A DNA stretch of 64,000 nucleotides, from the NCBI RefSeq assembly GCF_009193325.2, contig NZ_CP059856.1, forward strand, positions 2,294,001 to 2,358,000, in the 5' to 3' direction. The notes under the pieces were generated by a model, which was given only the letters and a program-made list of their open reading frames with translations, did not search any database and was not told where the DNA came from. Numbering within the stretch: position 1 is the stretch's first letter; each line of letters opens with the position of its first letter. Shown here piece after piece: positions 8,376 through 14,945 of the stretch. This DNA is from Bacteroides zhangwenhongii (GTDB taxonomy: Bacteria; Bacteroidota; Bacteroidia; Bacteroidales; Bacteroidaceae). The position numbers were made by a program, and so were the translations under genes.

Positions 8376-9698
8376 TTAAGCAGTAAAACTAAACTCCTTA
8401 ATAAATTTATATAAAGTTGATTTTCCTACGAATATTCCATTTTCCCTTAAATTAGATATATTATCAATAACTGACAAATTAAAATCATAAAATTGGCCTA
8501 AATCCTCATATAACATCTGTTTTTTTGCAATATTCTTCGCACTATTTTTAGAGATTCCATGCTTTAAACAATAGGCTGGGTTAACAATATATCTTCTTTT
8601 GTCTCTTTCTATTTTTATCTCATATCTTGTATTAAAATAAGCATTATATGCTATTTTAAATAATACATTACAAGTTATTTCATTATCATAATTATATATA
8701 TAATATACGACCTCATGAATTAAACAATAAAGTAAGTGTTCAATACTAATATCAGAAAGCATATATTTTCTAATTAGCGCATTATTAAATAAAATTTTAC
8801 TTCTCTTTCCTTTTCTTATTTTTAATGGTTTAGAAATATATGTTTCCCTACCATTATCCAATATTACTTTTTCATTTATCCAATAACGTTTAATCTGTGT
8901 ATAATTACTAGGCAACCTAATAAATGCAATATCATCATTAACAGTAGGAAGTGGGGTTGTATTAAAAGCAACATATCTATCTGAATATTTAGCTATAATC
9001 TTCTCAAAATCATTATTATTTCTACATTTCCAAAAATCAGTCATAAACTCTTTATCCACAAATTCCAAATCAGATTTTATAATGTACTCCTTCTTCTCTT
9101 TTTTTATAGATTCTGAATTGGAATATTTCAAATATTCATCAAAATCATTTAAACTAAAAATATTATAACTAACATAATATATAATATTATCTTTACTATT
9201 TCCAGCCATTTGTTGAGATGAATTTAGGCAACTTTTATCTTTTAATTCAAATTCAAATACTTTCTTTATATACCCCATAATCCCTAAAGCAATCTTTCTA
9301 TACAAAGAATTATCAGGTATTATATCATCAAACACATATATTAATCTATATCTATTATTTTTATCTAATATATTAGAAAATGTAGAATAAATAAATGAAG
9401 GTTTCAATTCTATTTTATCCCAAAAATCATGAATATTAATTTCAAAATCATCAACATCAATGCTAATAAAACTTGCAGAAAGTAGATTTTCAATCTTTTT
9501 ATCTTTCTGTGTTATAAACTCCGTATCAGACTTAAAATGATTAATAAAGCAATATCCACATTTTATATATTCTATAAATTCATCAATTAATACATCAATA
9601 GGTTTATTATAATTTACTTTGTACCAGTGTTGAGGCTTTTCATCATAGTTAATAGTACTAAAAGAGACACTTATTCTCTTATTTTCATTTTTTATCAT
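8376..9698 (-). CDS. Putative primase/replication-type protein of the element
   Basis: The 440-residue, very AT-rich gene matches no family I can name with certainty. The N-terminal 180 residues hold SFISIDVDDF (about 77-85), SFIYSTFSN (about 101-109), NRYRLIYVFDD (about 115-125) and a SQQMAGNS-like stretch. This order of an Asp-x-Asp-like strand, a small-residue strand and an R-x-R-containing strand is reminiscent of archaeo-eukaryotic-primase-like domains in replication proteins of plasmids and satellites. The C-terminal half has a possible helix-turn-helix (GISKNSAKNIAKKQML). A replication role for the element is inference; a structure prediction would settle it. Confidence 0.55.
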   Translation of the reverse strand: MIKNENKRISVSFSTINYDEKPQHWYKVNYNKPIDVLIDEFIEYIKCGYCFINHFKSDTEFITQKDKKIENLLSASFISIDVDDFEINIHDFWDKIELKPSFIYSTFSNILDKNNRYRLIYVFDDIIPDNSLYRKIALGIMGYIKKVFEFELKDKSCLNSSQQMAGNSKDNIIYYVSYNIFSLNDFDEYLKYSNSESIKKEKKEYIIKSDLEFVDKEFMTDFWKCRNNNDFEKIIAKYSDRYVAFNTTPLPTVNDDIAFIRLPSNYTQIKRYWINEKVILDNGRETYISKPLKIRKGKRSKILFNNALIRKYMLSDISIEHLLYCLIHEVVYYIYNYDNEITCNVLFKIAYNAYFNTRYEIKIERDKRRYIVNPAYCLKHGISKNSAKNIAKKQMLYEDLGQFYDFNLSVIDNISNLRENGIFVGKSTLYKFIKEFSFTA

Positions 9699-9886
9699 TT
9701 AAATTTATTGATTGCTCCTACTTCTTATTCAGACAACTATTAGAGAACAAGAAGTGATAATAGGAAGCCTTCTTATTTTTTATTCTAATAGCAAAAAGAG
9801 GAAAATAGCTATTTTTCTTCATCTTCAAATGTATATAGAAAAATATTAAAATCCAAAATTAACAGCAAAAGATTTGCCATTAAAAC

Positions 9887-9916
9887 AAAAAAGCTCTACC
9901 TTTCAGTAGAGCTTTT
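9887..9916 (-). terminator. Terminator of the membrane-protein gene
   Basis: AAAAGCTCTAC and GTAGAGCTTTT form an 11-bp stem around CTTTCA, flanked by A's and T's. It lies just after the minus-strand stop at 9943. Confidence 0.75.
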
Positions 9917-9942
9917 AAGCCAATAGATTTATTGTTCAATCA

Positions 9943-10422
9943 TTACTTTTGCATCTCATTTTGCTGCACAATTTCTTTTAGTAATAAATTACAGAGACTA
10001 GCAGCTTCTTGACTTGCTATTTTAACAGGTCGTTTAAACATATAAATTATAATAATTGCTATAATTACACCTGGTATTCCTTGCATATATATAGGCATTT
10101 CAACAGAAAGCACACACACTAATATACACAGCAAAACTATAATAGCAACGATAACGAACCAAGCAGTAGAAGGTAGTGCTACATAATAAAATGAAACCTT
10201 AAACTTATCTTTATTATTATCAATTAAGCAATGTATTATTTTTCTAGTCCAAAAATTGTTATGAGAGGAAGTATCAAAGCTAAAAGCATTTCCATCTCTT
10301 TCACATGGCATAACCTTGTTAAAGACATTATGTGACAAAGATAAAAATTTCCCTTTTGTCAAATTGGAAGTTATAACTTCACTACCGCCATCCCGAAATC
10401 CTCTTTCAAAATAGTCCTCCAT
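9943..10422 (-). CDS. Unknown membrane protein with two adjacent transmembrane helices
   Basis: The 159-residue protein has a soluble N-terminal half (about 1-80) and two hydrophobic segments: about 84-107 (WFVIVAIIVLLCILVCVLSV) and about 110-130 (GIPGVIIAIIIIYMF). A short polar tail follows. The start is 6 bases after the stop of the lipoprotein gene, so the two are probably one transcript. It lies inside the element near attR and ends at a strong terminator. I recognise no family. Its partnership with a lipoprotein makes it an interesting cargo candidate. Confidence 0.7.
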   Translation of the reverse strand: MEDYFERGFRDGGSEVITSNLTKGKFLSLSHNVFNKVMPCERDGNAFSFDTSSHNNFWTRKIIHCLIDNNKDKFKVSFYYVALPSTAWFVIVAIIVLLCILVCVLSVEMPIYMQGIPGVIIAIIIIYMFKRPVKIASQEAASLCNLLLKEIVQQNEMQK

Positions 10423-10428
10423 AATGAT

Positions 10429-10674
10429 TTATTTACCGTCCATCAGGTCGCCAGCTATCTGTAGCATTGTATTCAAATCCCCATCTTTACCAGCTTGCTT
10501 ATATTTTACAATAGCAGCTTCCAAATAAGCCTGTCCACCTTCCATATCATCAACTTTAAAAAACTTAAAATAGGTCTGCGCATCTTTTTGAGGGTTTAAT
10601 GTAATTTTAGCCTCATCATTACAGGCAGCAAGGAGCAAAAACATTGCAGCAAATGCAAATAATAATTTTTTCAT
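10429..10674 (-). CDS. Small lipoprotein of the element (unknown)
   Basis: The 81-residue protein has a type II signal peptide (MKKLLFAFAAMFLLLAAC) with the lipobox cysteine at position 18. About 60 residues of soluble, possibly helical domain follow. It is the first gene after a roughly 170-base structured RNA on the same strand; the RNA's 3' stem ends 52 bases upstream of the ATG. It is probably co-transcribed with the membrane protein downstream. No family recognised. Confidence 0.75.
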   Translation of the reverse strand: MKKLLFAFAAMFLLLAACNDEAKITLNPQKDAQTYFKFFKVDDMEGGQAYLEAAIVKYKQAGKDGDLNTMLQIAGDLMDGK

Positions 10675-10726
10675 GATAATAAAGATTTTAATAACTCGCC
10701 AAGCCTAATCGAAATAATAAAAAAGA

Positions 10727-10911
10727 AAGAGCGCAGGCTTGTTAGTTTATCTGTATCGAAGCATCGCCAAACGCTCACATCACAATAAACACAACAATAG
10801 CCCACGCTTCATATAAGGAGCGTGAGCATTTAGTTGCTATCCTCGTGATGTTTTGAAATTGGCGATTTCCGATACAAGGATATACTAAACGCTCTTTACG
10901 TTATCTAAAAT
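10727..10911 (-). ncRNA. Structured RNA of about 170 nt, element copy
   Basis: On the minus strand a promoter box (10919-10926) is followed by an RNA that folds as one long interrupted rod. Its helices (plus coordinates) are AAGAGCG 10727-10733 with 10890-10896, TGTATCG 10752-10758 with 10870-10876, ATCGCCAA 10763-10770 with 10859-10866, CATCAC 10778-10783 with 10845-10850, CAAC 10792-10795 with 10833-10836, and an apical hairpin 10800-10810 with 10817-10827. The closing stem is followed by a T-rich tract on the minus strand. The fold, length and key unpaired segments (GCAACTAA, TTATATG, AACTAAC) match the RNA at 34130-34301 although most helices differ in sequence. It is not an ORF. The Rfam identity is not known to me. 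Confidence 0.75.
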
Positions 10912-10918
10912 GTCGAGA

Positions 10919-10926
10919 CAAAGATA
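10919..10926 (-). promoter_or_regulatory. -7 box of the element RNA
   Basis: TATCTTTG on the minus strand lies 22 bases before the closing stem. The chromosomal RNA copy has the identical octamer 27 bases before its stem. Confidence 0.65.
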
Positions 10927-11073
10927 ACATTTTTTTCATTCAATAAATAAAAAACACGAGTTTAAGAATATCAAAATAATAATTTGTGGCTATATTTGCA
11001 GCGTTCTAAGAGATACAAGAAAGAACAAACACAGATTACCAATATTATAATAGTCTATTTTTCAGTATACTTT

Positions 11074-11093
11074 AAAAATCCGAAAAATAATTG
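11074..11093. repeat. Right attachment-site core (attR)
   Basis: This is a perfect 20-base copy of 5311-5330. Its last three bases (TTG) serve as the -33 element of the cdd promoter. Confidence 0.85.
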
Positions 11094-11120
11094 GGATTAT
11101 CAATCTCTTTCCTAACTTTG
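11091..11120 (+). promoter_or_regulatory. Promoter of the cdd operon, sharing bases with attR
   Basis: TTG at 11091-11093, a 19-base spacer and TAACTTTG at 11113-11120 fit the Bacteroides consensus. Because the TTG belongs to the duplicated core, the promoter is the same before and after integration. Confidence 0.65.
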
Positions 11121-11155
11121 TAACATTAATTGTAGAAACCAATACCGTAACGCGT

Positions 11156-11638
11156 ATGAAAGACCTCATAATTACCGCAGTGATTAAAGTATATCAATAT
11201 GATGAGCTGAATGAGGCCGACCAGGCACTCGTTAAAACCGCCAAAGATGCAACAGCACGCAGTTATTCCCCTTATTCGCATTTTTCGGTAGGTGCCGCCG
11301 CACTTCTCGGCAACGGAATTGTCGTAACAGGAACAAATCAAGAGAATGCCGCCTACCCGTCGGGACTTTGCGCGGAACGTACCACGCTGTTCTATGCCAA
11401 TTCCCAATATCCCGACCAACCGGTCGTTACCCTTGCCATTGCAGCAAGAACGGAAAAAGATTTTATAGACCGACCGATTCCTCCGTGCGGTGCCTGCCGA
11501 CAAGTGATTCTGGAAACGGAGAAACGCTATGGGCAACCGATACGTATCTTGCTCTACGGCAAAGAATGTATTTACGAAATAAAGAATATAGGTGATTTGC
11601 TACCGCTATCATTTGACGCATCAGCTATGGAGGAATAA
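11156..11638 (+). CDS. cdd: Cytidine deaminase
   Basis: The protein (160 residues) hydrolyses cytidine/deoxycytidine to uridine/deoxyuridine in pyrimidine salvage. The zinc ligands and proton-shuttle Glu are visible as CAE (Cys72, Glu74) and PCGACR (Cys111, Cys114). NQENAAYPSG, just before CAE, is the substrate-binding stretch. The length fits the small tetrameric class. The AraC gene starts 2 bases after its stop, so the two are co-transcribed. It is the first host gene to the right of the mobile element. Confidence 0.95.
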   Translation: MKDLIITAVIKVYQYDELNEADQALVKTAKDATARSYSPYSHFSVGAAALLGNGIVVTGTNQENAAYPSGLCAERTTLFYANSQYPDQPVVTLAIAARTEKDFIDRPIPPCGACRQVILETEKRYGQPIRILLYGKECIYEIKNIGDLLPLSFDASAMEE

Positions 11639-11640
11639 GT

Positions 11641-12480
11641 ATGTTACAGCAATATCACACAAAACTAAAAGGTACTCTCGCACTCACGGATTCTTATCTG
11701 ACAGAGAAAGCGTTACAAAGAGAAAAAGGACTCTATAAGTTTATATGGGTGCGCAACGGAAGTATCACGGTAGAAATTGACCACCAGGAAATGGTATTGG
11801 TCAAGGATGAGGTAATCTCACTTACCCATCTGCAACACCTCGAATTCAAATCAATCGACGGTGAATACCTGACCCTCCTATTCAACAGCAACTTCTATTG
11901 TATTTATGGGAATGACCATGAAGTATCATGCAGCGGTTTCCTATTCAACGGTTCGTCCCATCTGATCCGCTTCATGCTGAATGAGCAAGAACGCAAGGAA
12001 TTGGATACCATCACCGAAGCATTGGAAAACGAGTTCACCGTAACTGACAGTTTGCAGGAAGAAATGTTGCGTATCCTGCTGAAACGGTTTATCATTCAGT
12101 GTACGCGCATTGCACGCAACCGTATGAATATCACCCGCGAAAAAGAATCCGGCTTTGAAATCGTACGCCAATACTACAATCTGGTTGACGAGCATTTCCG
12201 TACGAAGAAACAGGTTCAGGATTATGCCGATATGTTACACAAATCCCCCAAAACACTATCGAATATCTTTTCCACATGCAAGCTCCCCTCTCCGCTCCGC
12301 GTGATTCACGAGAGAGTAGAAGCGGAGGCCAAACGCCTCCTGCTTTACAGCAACAAAAGTGCAAAGGAGATTGCTGATATTCTAGGTTTTGAGGATCAGG
12401 CTTCTTTCAGCCGTTTCTTTAAAAATATAACCGGACAGAGTGCCGTACAATTTAGAAATACACAAGAAGGGAAAAATTGA
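11641..12480 (+). CDS. AraC-family regulator, RclR-like by context
   Basis: The 279-residue protein has an N-terminal cupin-like sensor part and a C-terminal double helix-turn-helix (about 185-275; SAKEIADILGFEDQASFSRFFK is the second). It lies directly before a DUF417 gene and an RclA-like flavoprotein gene. This matches E. coli, where the AraC regulator RclR senses hypochlorous acid through cysteines and activates rclABC. Several cysteines are present (FYCIYG, VSCSGF, IQCTRI, FSTCKL), but whether any match the redox cysteines of RclR cannot be told here. Confidence 0.85.
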   Translation: MLQQYHTKLKGTLALTDSYLTEKALQREKGLYKFIWVRNGSITVEIDHQEMVLVKDEVISLTHLQHLEFKSIDGEYLTLLFNSNFYCIYGNDHEVSCSGFLFNGSSHLIRFMLNEQERKELDTITEALENEFTVTDSLQEEMLRILLKRFIIQCTRIARNRMNITREKESGFEIVRQYYNLVDEHFRTKKQVQDYADMLHKSPKTLSNIFSTCKLPSPLRVIHERVEAEAKRLLLYSNKSAKEIADILGFEDQASFSRFFKNITGQSAVQFRNTQEGKN

Positions 12481-12503
12481 TAAGGGATACGGAAGTATTG
12501 CCA

Positions 12504-12534
12504 TTGGAAAGGTATTGGAAAAGCACGATCTTTG
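12504..12534 (+). promoter_or_regulatory. Candidate promoter of the rclC-rclA pair
   Basis: TTG 12504-12506, 20 bases, then GATCTTTG 12527-12534, a one-base variant of TAnnTTTG. It lies in the gap between the regulator and the DUF417 gene, the expected target of the regulator. Confidence 0.45.
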
Positions 12535-12568
12535 CGGTGTAAGTTAAACCAATAAAAACCCCAACAAG

Positions 12569-13150
12569 ATGAAAGAGAAATTTATCACTCTACTAACCTT
12601 CACATCCGGTCTGAAGAATTTCGGTATCAAATTTATCCGCGTAGCTATCTTAGTAGTATTCGTATGGATTGGCGGATTGAAGTATTTTCACTATGAAGCC
12701 GACGGGATTGTTCCGTTCGTTGCCAACAGTCCTTTCATGAGTTTCTTCTATGCTAAAGACGCATCCGAATACAAAGAATACAAAAATCCGGAAGGTGCTT
12801 TCGTACCGGAGAATCGTGCATGGCACGAAGCAAACAATACATATACTTTCTCCTACGGATTAGGAGCGCTCATCATGAGTATCGGTATTCTAGTATTTCT
12901 AGGAATCTTTTTTCCGAAAGTAGGACTGATAGGCGACACATTAGCCATTATCATGACACTCGGCACACTATCCTTTCTCGTCACGACTCCCGAAGTATGG
13001 GTTCCTAATCTGGGTAGTGGAGAATTCGGCTTTCCATTACTCTCCGGTGCAGGGCGGCTTGTGATTAAAGACATTGTGATCCTGGCTGGTGCTGTAGTAT
13101 TATTATCCGACTCGTCACAACGCGTACTCAAAATAATTAAAAAAGACTAA
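12569..13150 (+). CDS. rclC: DUF417/YkgB-family inner-membrane protein (RclC-like)
   Basis: The 193-residue protein has several hydrophobic segments (VAILVVFVWIGGLKYF at about 27-42, GLGALIMSIGILVFLGIFF, and a C-terminal VILAGAVVLLL-type helix). The stretch KYFHYEADGIVPFVANSPFMSF is typical of the DUF417 family, whose E. coli member YkgB is RclC. It lies between an AraC regulator and an RclA-like reductase, so it probably contributes to survival of hypochlorous-acid stress; the biochemical function is not established. Confidence 0.82.
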   Translation: MKEKFITLLTFTSGLKNFGIKFIRVAILVVFVWIGGLKYFHYEADGIVPFVANSPFMSFFYAKDASEYKEYKNPEGAFVPENRAWHEANNTYTFSYGLGALIMSIGILVFLGIFFPKVGLIGDTLAIIMTLGTLSFLVTTPEVWVPNLGSGEFGFPLLSGAGRLVIKDIVILAGAVVLLSDSSQRVLKIIKKD

Positions 13151-13249
13151 TCTGACTGCCGTAAGGAGTTCCGACTTCTTGAGATAACGAAACAAATAGG
13201 CTTTACCCTGTGTTATATAGCCTAATACAAATCGTTAATCAAAGAAGTT

Positions 13250-14623
13250 ATGAAACAGTATGATGCAATTATTATAGGATTCGGCAAGGCAGGAAAAGTC
13301 CTGGCTGCCGAACTTTCCAATCGAGGATGGCAAGTTGCCATCGTAGAACGCTCCAACATGATGTACGGAGGTTCTTGCCCTAACATAGCCTGTATCCCGA
13401 CAAAGACATTGATACATGAAGCAGAGATGTCTTCACTGCTATACCATGGGGATTTTCTGAAGCAGACTAATATGTATAAGCAGGCTATTGCCCGTAAGAA
13501 CAGGCTAACCTCTTTTCTTCGGGAAACTAATTACGAGAATCTAAGCAAGCGTCCGAATGTGACTATTTATACAGGGACAGCTTCCTTTGTATCGCCTAAC
13601 ACTATAAAAGTAGCGCTTCCCGACGGAGATATTGAACTGCAAGGAAAGGAGATTTTCATCAATACCGGTTCCACTCCGATTATTCCGGCAATCGACGGGA
13701 TTCAACAAAGTAAACATGTGTACACCAGCTCCACACTTTTGGATATGAACGTCCTGCCAAAACATTTAATTATTGTCGGCGGCGGATATATCGGTTTGGA
13801 GTTCGCTTCGATGTTTGCCGGATTTGGCAGTAAAGTGACGATTCTTGAAGGAGGCAACCGTTTTATGCCTCGCAACGATCAAGATATCGCTAACAATGTC
13901 AAAGATGTAATGGAGAAAAAAGGCATTGAGATTCATCTGAATACACGCGCACAGTCTATTCATGATACGAGTGACGGAGTGACACTGACTTATTTGGATG
14001 TATCTGACGGCACTCCTTACTTTGTAGACGGAGATGCAATTCTTATCGCAACAGGGCGGAAACCGATGATCGAAGGATTGAATTTACAAGCAGCAGGTGT
14101 AAAAGTAGATGCACACGGAGTAATTGTTGTAAACGATCAGTTGCGCACCACCGTTCCTCACGTATGGGCAATGGGAGACGTAAAAGGCGGACCGCAATTT
14201 ACTTATCTTTCACTAGATGATTTTCGGATTATACGCGATCAACTCTTCGGAGATAAAAAGCGTGATATCGGCGATAGGGATCCTGTTCAATATGCTGTAT
14301 TTATTGATCCGCCTTTGGCGCATATCGGCATTACCGAAGAAGAAGCACTGAAAAGAGGTTATTCGTTCAAAGTATCCCGGCTTCCGGCAACTTCCGTTGT
14401 CCGTTCACGTACATTGCAACAGACGGACGGTATGCTGAAAGCAATCATCAACAATCATAATGGAAAAATTATGGGATGTACCTTATTTTGCGCTGACGCT
14501 TCGGAAATTATAAATATTGTAGCTATGGCAATAAAGACAGGGCAGAATGCCACTTTCCTGCGCGATTTCATCTTTACTCACCCCAGCATGAGTGAAGGAT
14601 TAAACCAATTATTTGACATATAG
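13250..14623 (+). CDS. rclA: RclA-like FAD-dependent disulfide oxidoreductase
   Basis: The 457-residue protein shows IIIGFGKAGKVLAAEL for FAD, the redox pair GGSCPNIACIPTK (Cys43, Cys48), a second Rossmann motif VGGGYIGLEFASMF, an AMGDVKGG flavin motif and a C-terminal THPSMSE containing the His general base (about 444). This is the group 1 pyridine-nucleotide-disulfide oxidoreductase fold. RclA of E. coli, in the same neighbourhood, is a hypochlorous-acid-induced, copper-responsive reductase. A dihydrolipoamide-dehydrogenase or mercuric-reductase function is less likely because no dehydrogenase-complex or mer genes are nearby. Confidence 0.85.
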   Translation: MKQYDAIIIGFGKAGKVLAAELSNRGWQVAIVERSNMMYGGSCPNIACIPTKTLIHEAEMSSLLYHGDFLKQTNMYKQAIARKNRLTSFLRETNYENLSKRPNVTIYTGTASFVSPNTIKVALPDGDIELQGKEIFINTGSTPIIPAIDGIQQSKHVYTSSTLLDMNVLPKHLIIVGGGYIGLEFASMFAGFGSKVTILEGGNRFMPRNDQDIANNVKDVMEKKGIEIHLNTRAQSIHDTSDGVTLTYLDVSDGTPYFVDGDAILIATGRKPMIEGLNLQAAGVKVDAHGVIVVNDQLRTTVPHVWAMGDVKGGPQFTYLSLDDFRIIRDQLFGDKKRDIGDRDPVQYAVFIDPPLAHIGITEEEALKRGYSFKVSRLPATSVVRSRTLQQTDGMLKAIINNHNGKIMGCTLFCADASEIINIVAMAIKTGQNATFLRDFIFTHPSMSEGLNQLFDI

Positions 14624-14631
14624 AAATTTTC

Positions 14632-14680
14632 AATCATCCTCACCGTAATGAGTATTGTTCTCACTAAGGTGAGAATGATT
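14632..14680 (+). terminator. Hairpin after rclA
   Basis: AATCAT-C-CTCACC (14632-14644) pairs with GGTGAG-A-ATGATT (14668-14680), starting nine bases after the rclA stop. The downstream T-run is weak, so termination is inferred. Confidence 0.5.
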
Positions 14681-14733
14681 TAAATCAAAAAACAGTTTTC
14701 CATCTCCATAGAGTGAAATCTAACAAAAAGTGT

Positions 14734-14741
14734 TATCTTTG
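14734..14741 (+). promoter_or_regulatory. -7 box for the ABC-F leader
   Basis: TATCTTTG lies about 205 bases upstream of the ABC-F start, which implies a long 5' leader. Confidence 0.6.
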
Positions 14742-14747
14742 CAACCA

Positions 14748-14945
14748 AGTTAAACTATATACCTACCGCAATGAGAATTAGTAAGTAAGACAACACTTCT
14801 AAGTAAACATCACTTTTCTTATATGCTTTTTCTATTTTGTTAAGCATCACGAAATCCGTGTTGTTTAGCCAGTATTGTGTTTGTCGTTCCCCTATCCTGT
14901 GATTTTCTTTCACTCTATTATCAACCTCAAACCCAATAGATCATC
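14748..14945 (+). promoter_or_regulatory. Structured 5' leader with five-codon upstream frame
   Basis: A frame ATG-AGA-ATT-AGT-AAG-TAA (M-R-I-S-K) lies at 14771-14788. ACAACAC (14790-14796) just after it can pair with GTGTTGT (14858-14864), enclosing ATGCTT/AAGCAT (14823-14828 with 14842-14847). A translated mini-frame next to alternative stems resembles the ribosome-stalling attenuators of some antibiotic-inducible genes, including ABC-F genes. Function is inference; no strong terminator is evident. Confidence 0.45.

Larger units (their letters stand above)
5311..11093. mobile_element. Integrated AT-rich genetic element (5.78 kb) bounded by 20-bp direct repeats
   Basis: Perfect 20-base direct repeats lie at 5311-5330 and 11074-11093. 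Between them is a block visibly richer in A+T than the flanks. The first gene inside is a tyrosine integrase starting 123 bases from the left repeat, the usual arrangement for site-specific integration. Other cargo is a small coiled-coil protein, a serine recombinase, a primase-like protein, a lipoprotein/membrane-protein pair and a structured RNA. No relaxase, conjugation, capsid or excisionase gene is recognisable. It could be an element mobilised in trans, an integrated replicon or a phage satellite. The boundaries are seen directly; mobility is inferred. Confidence 0.85.

Noticed and set aside
10727..10911. 6S RNA
   Set aside because: A long interrupted rod is 6S-like, but two copies with different helices, one on a mobile element, do not fit the usual single 6S gene. 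Identity is left open.
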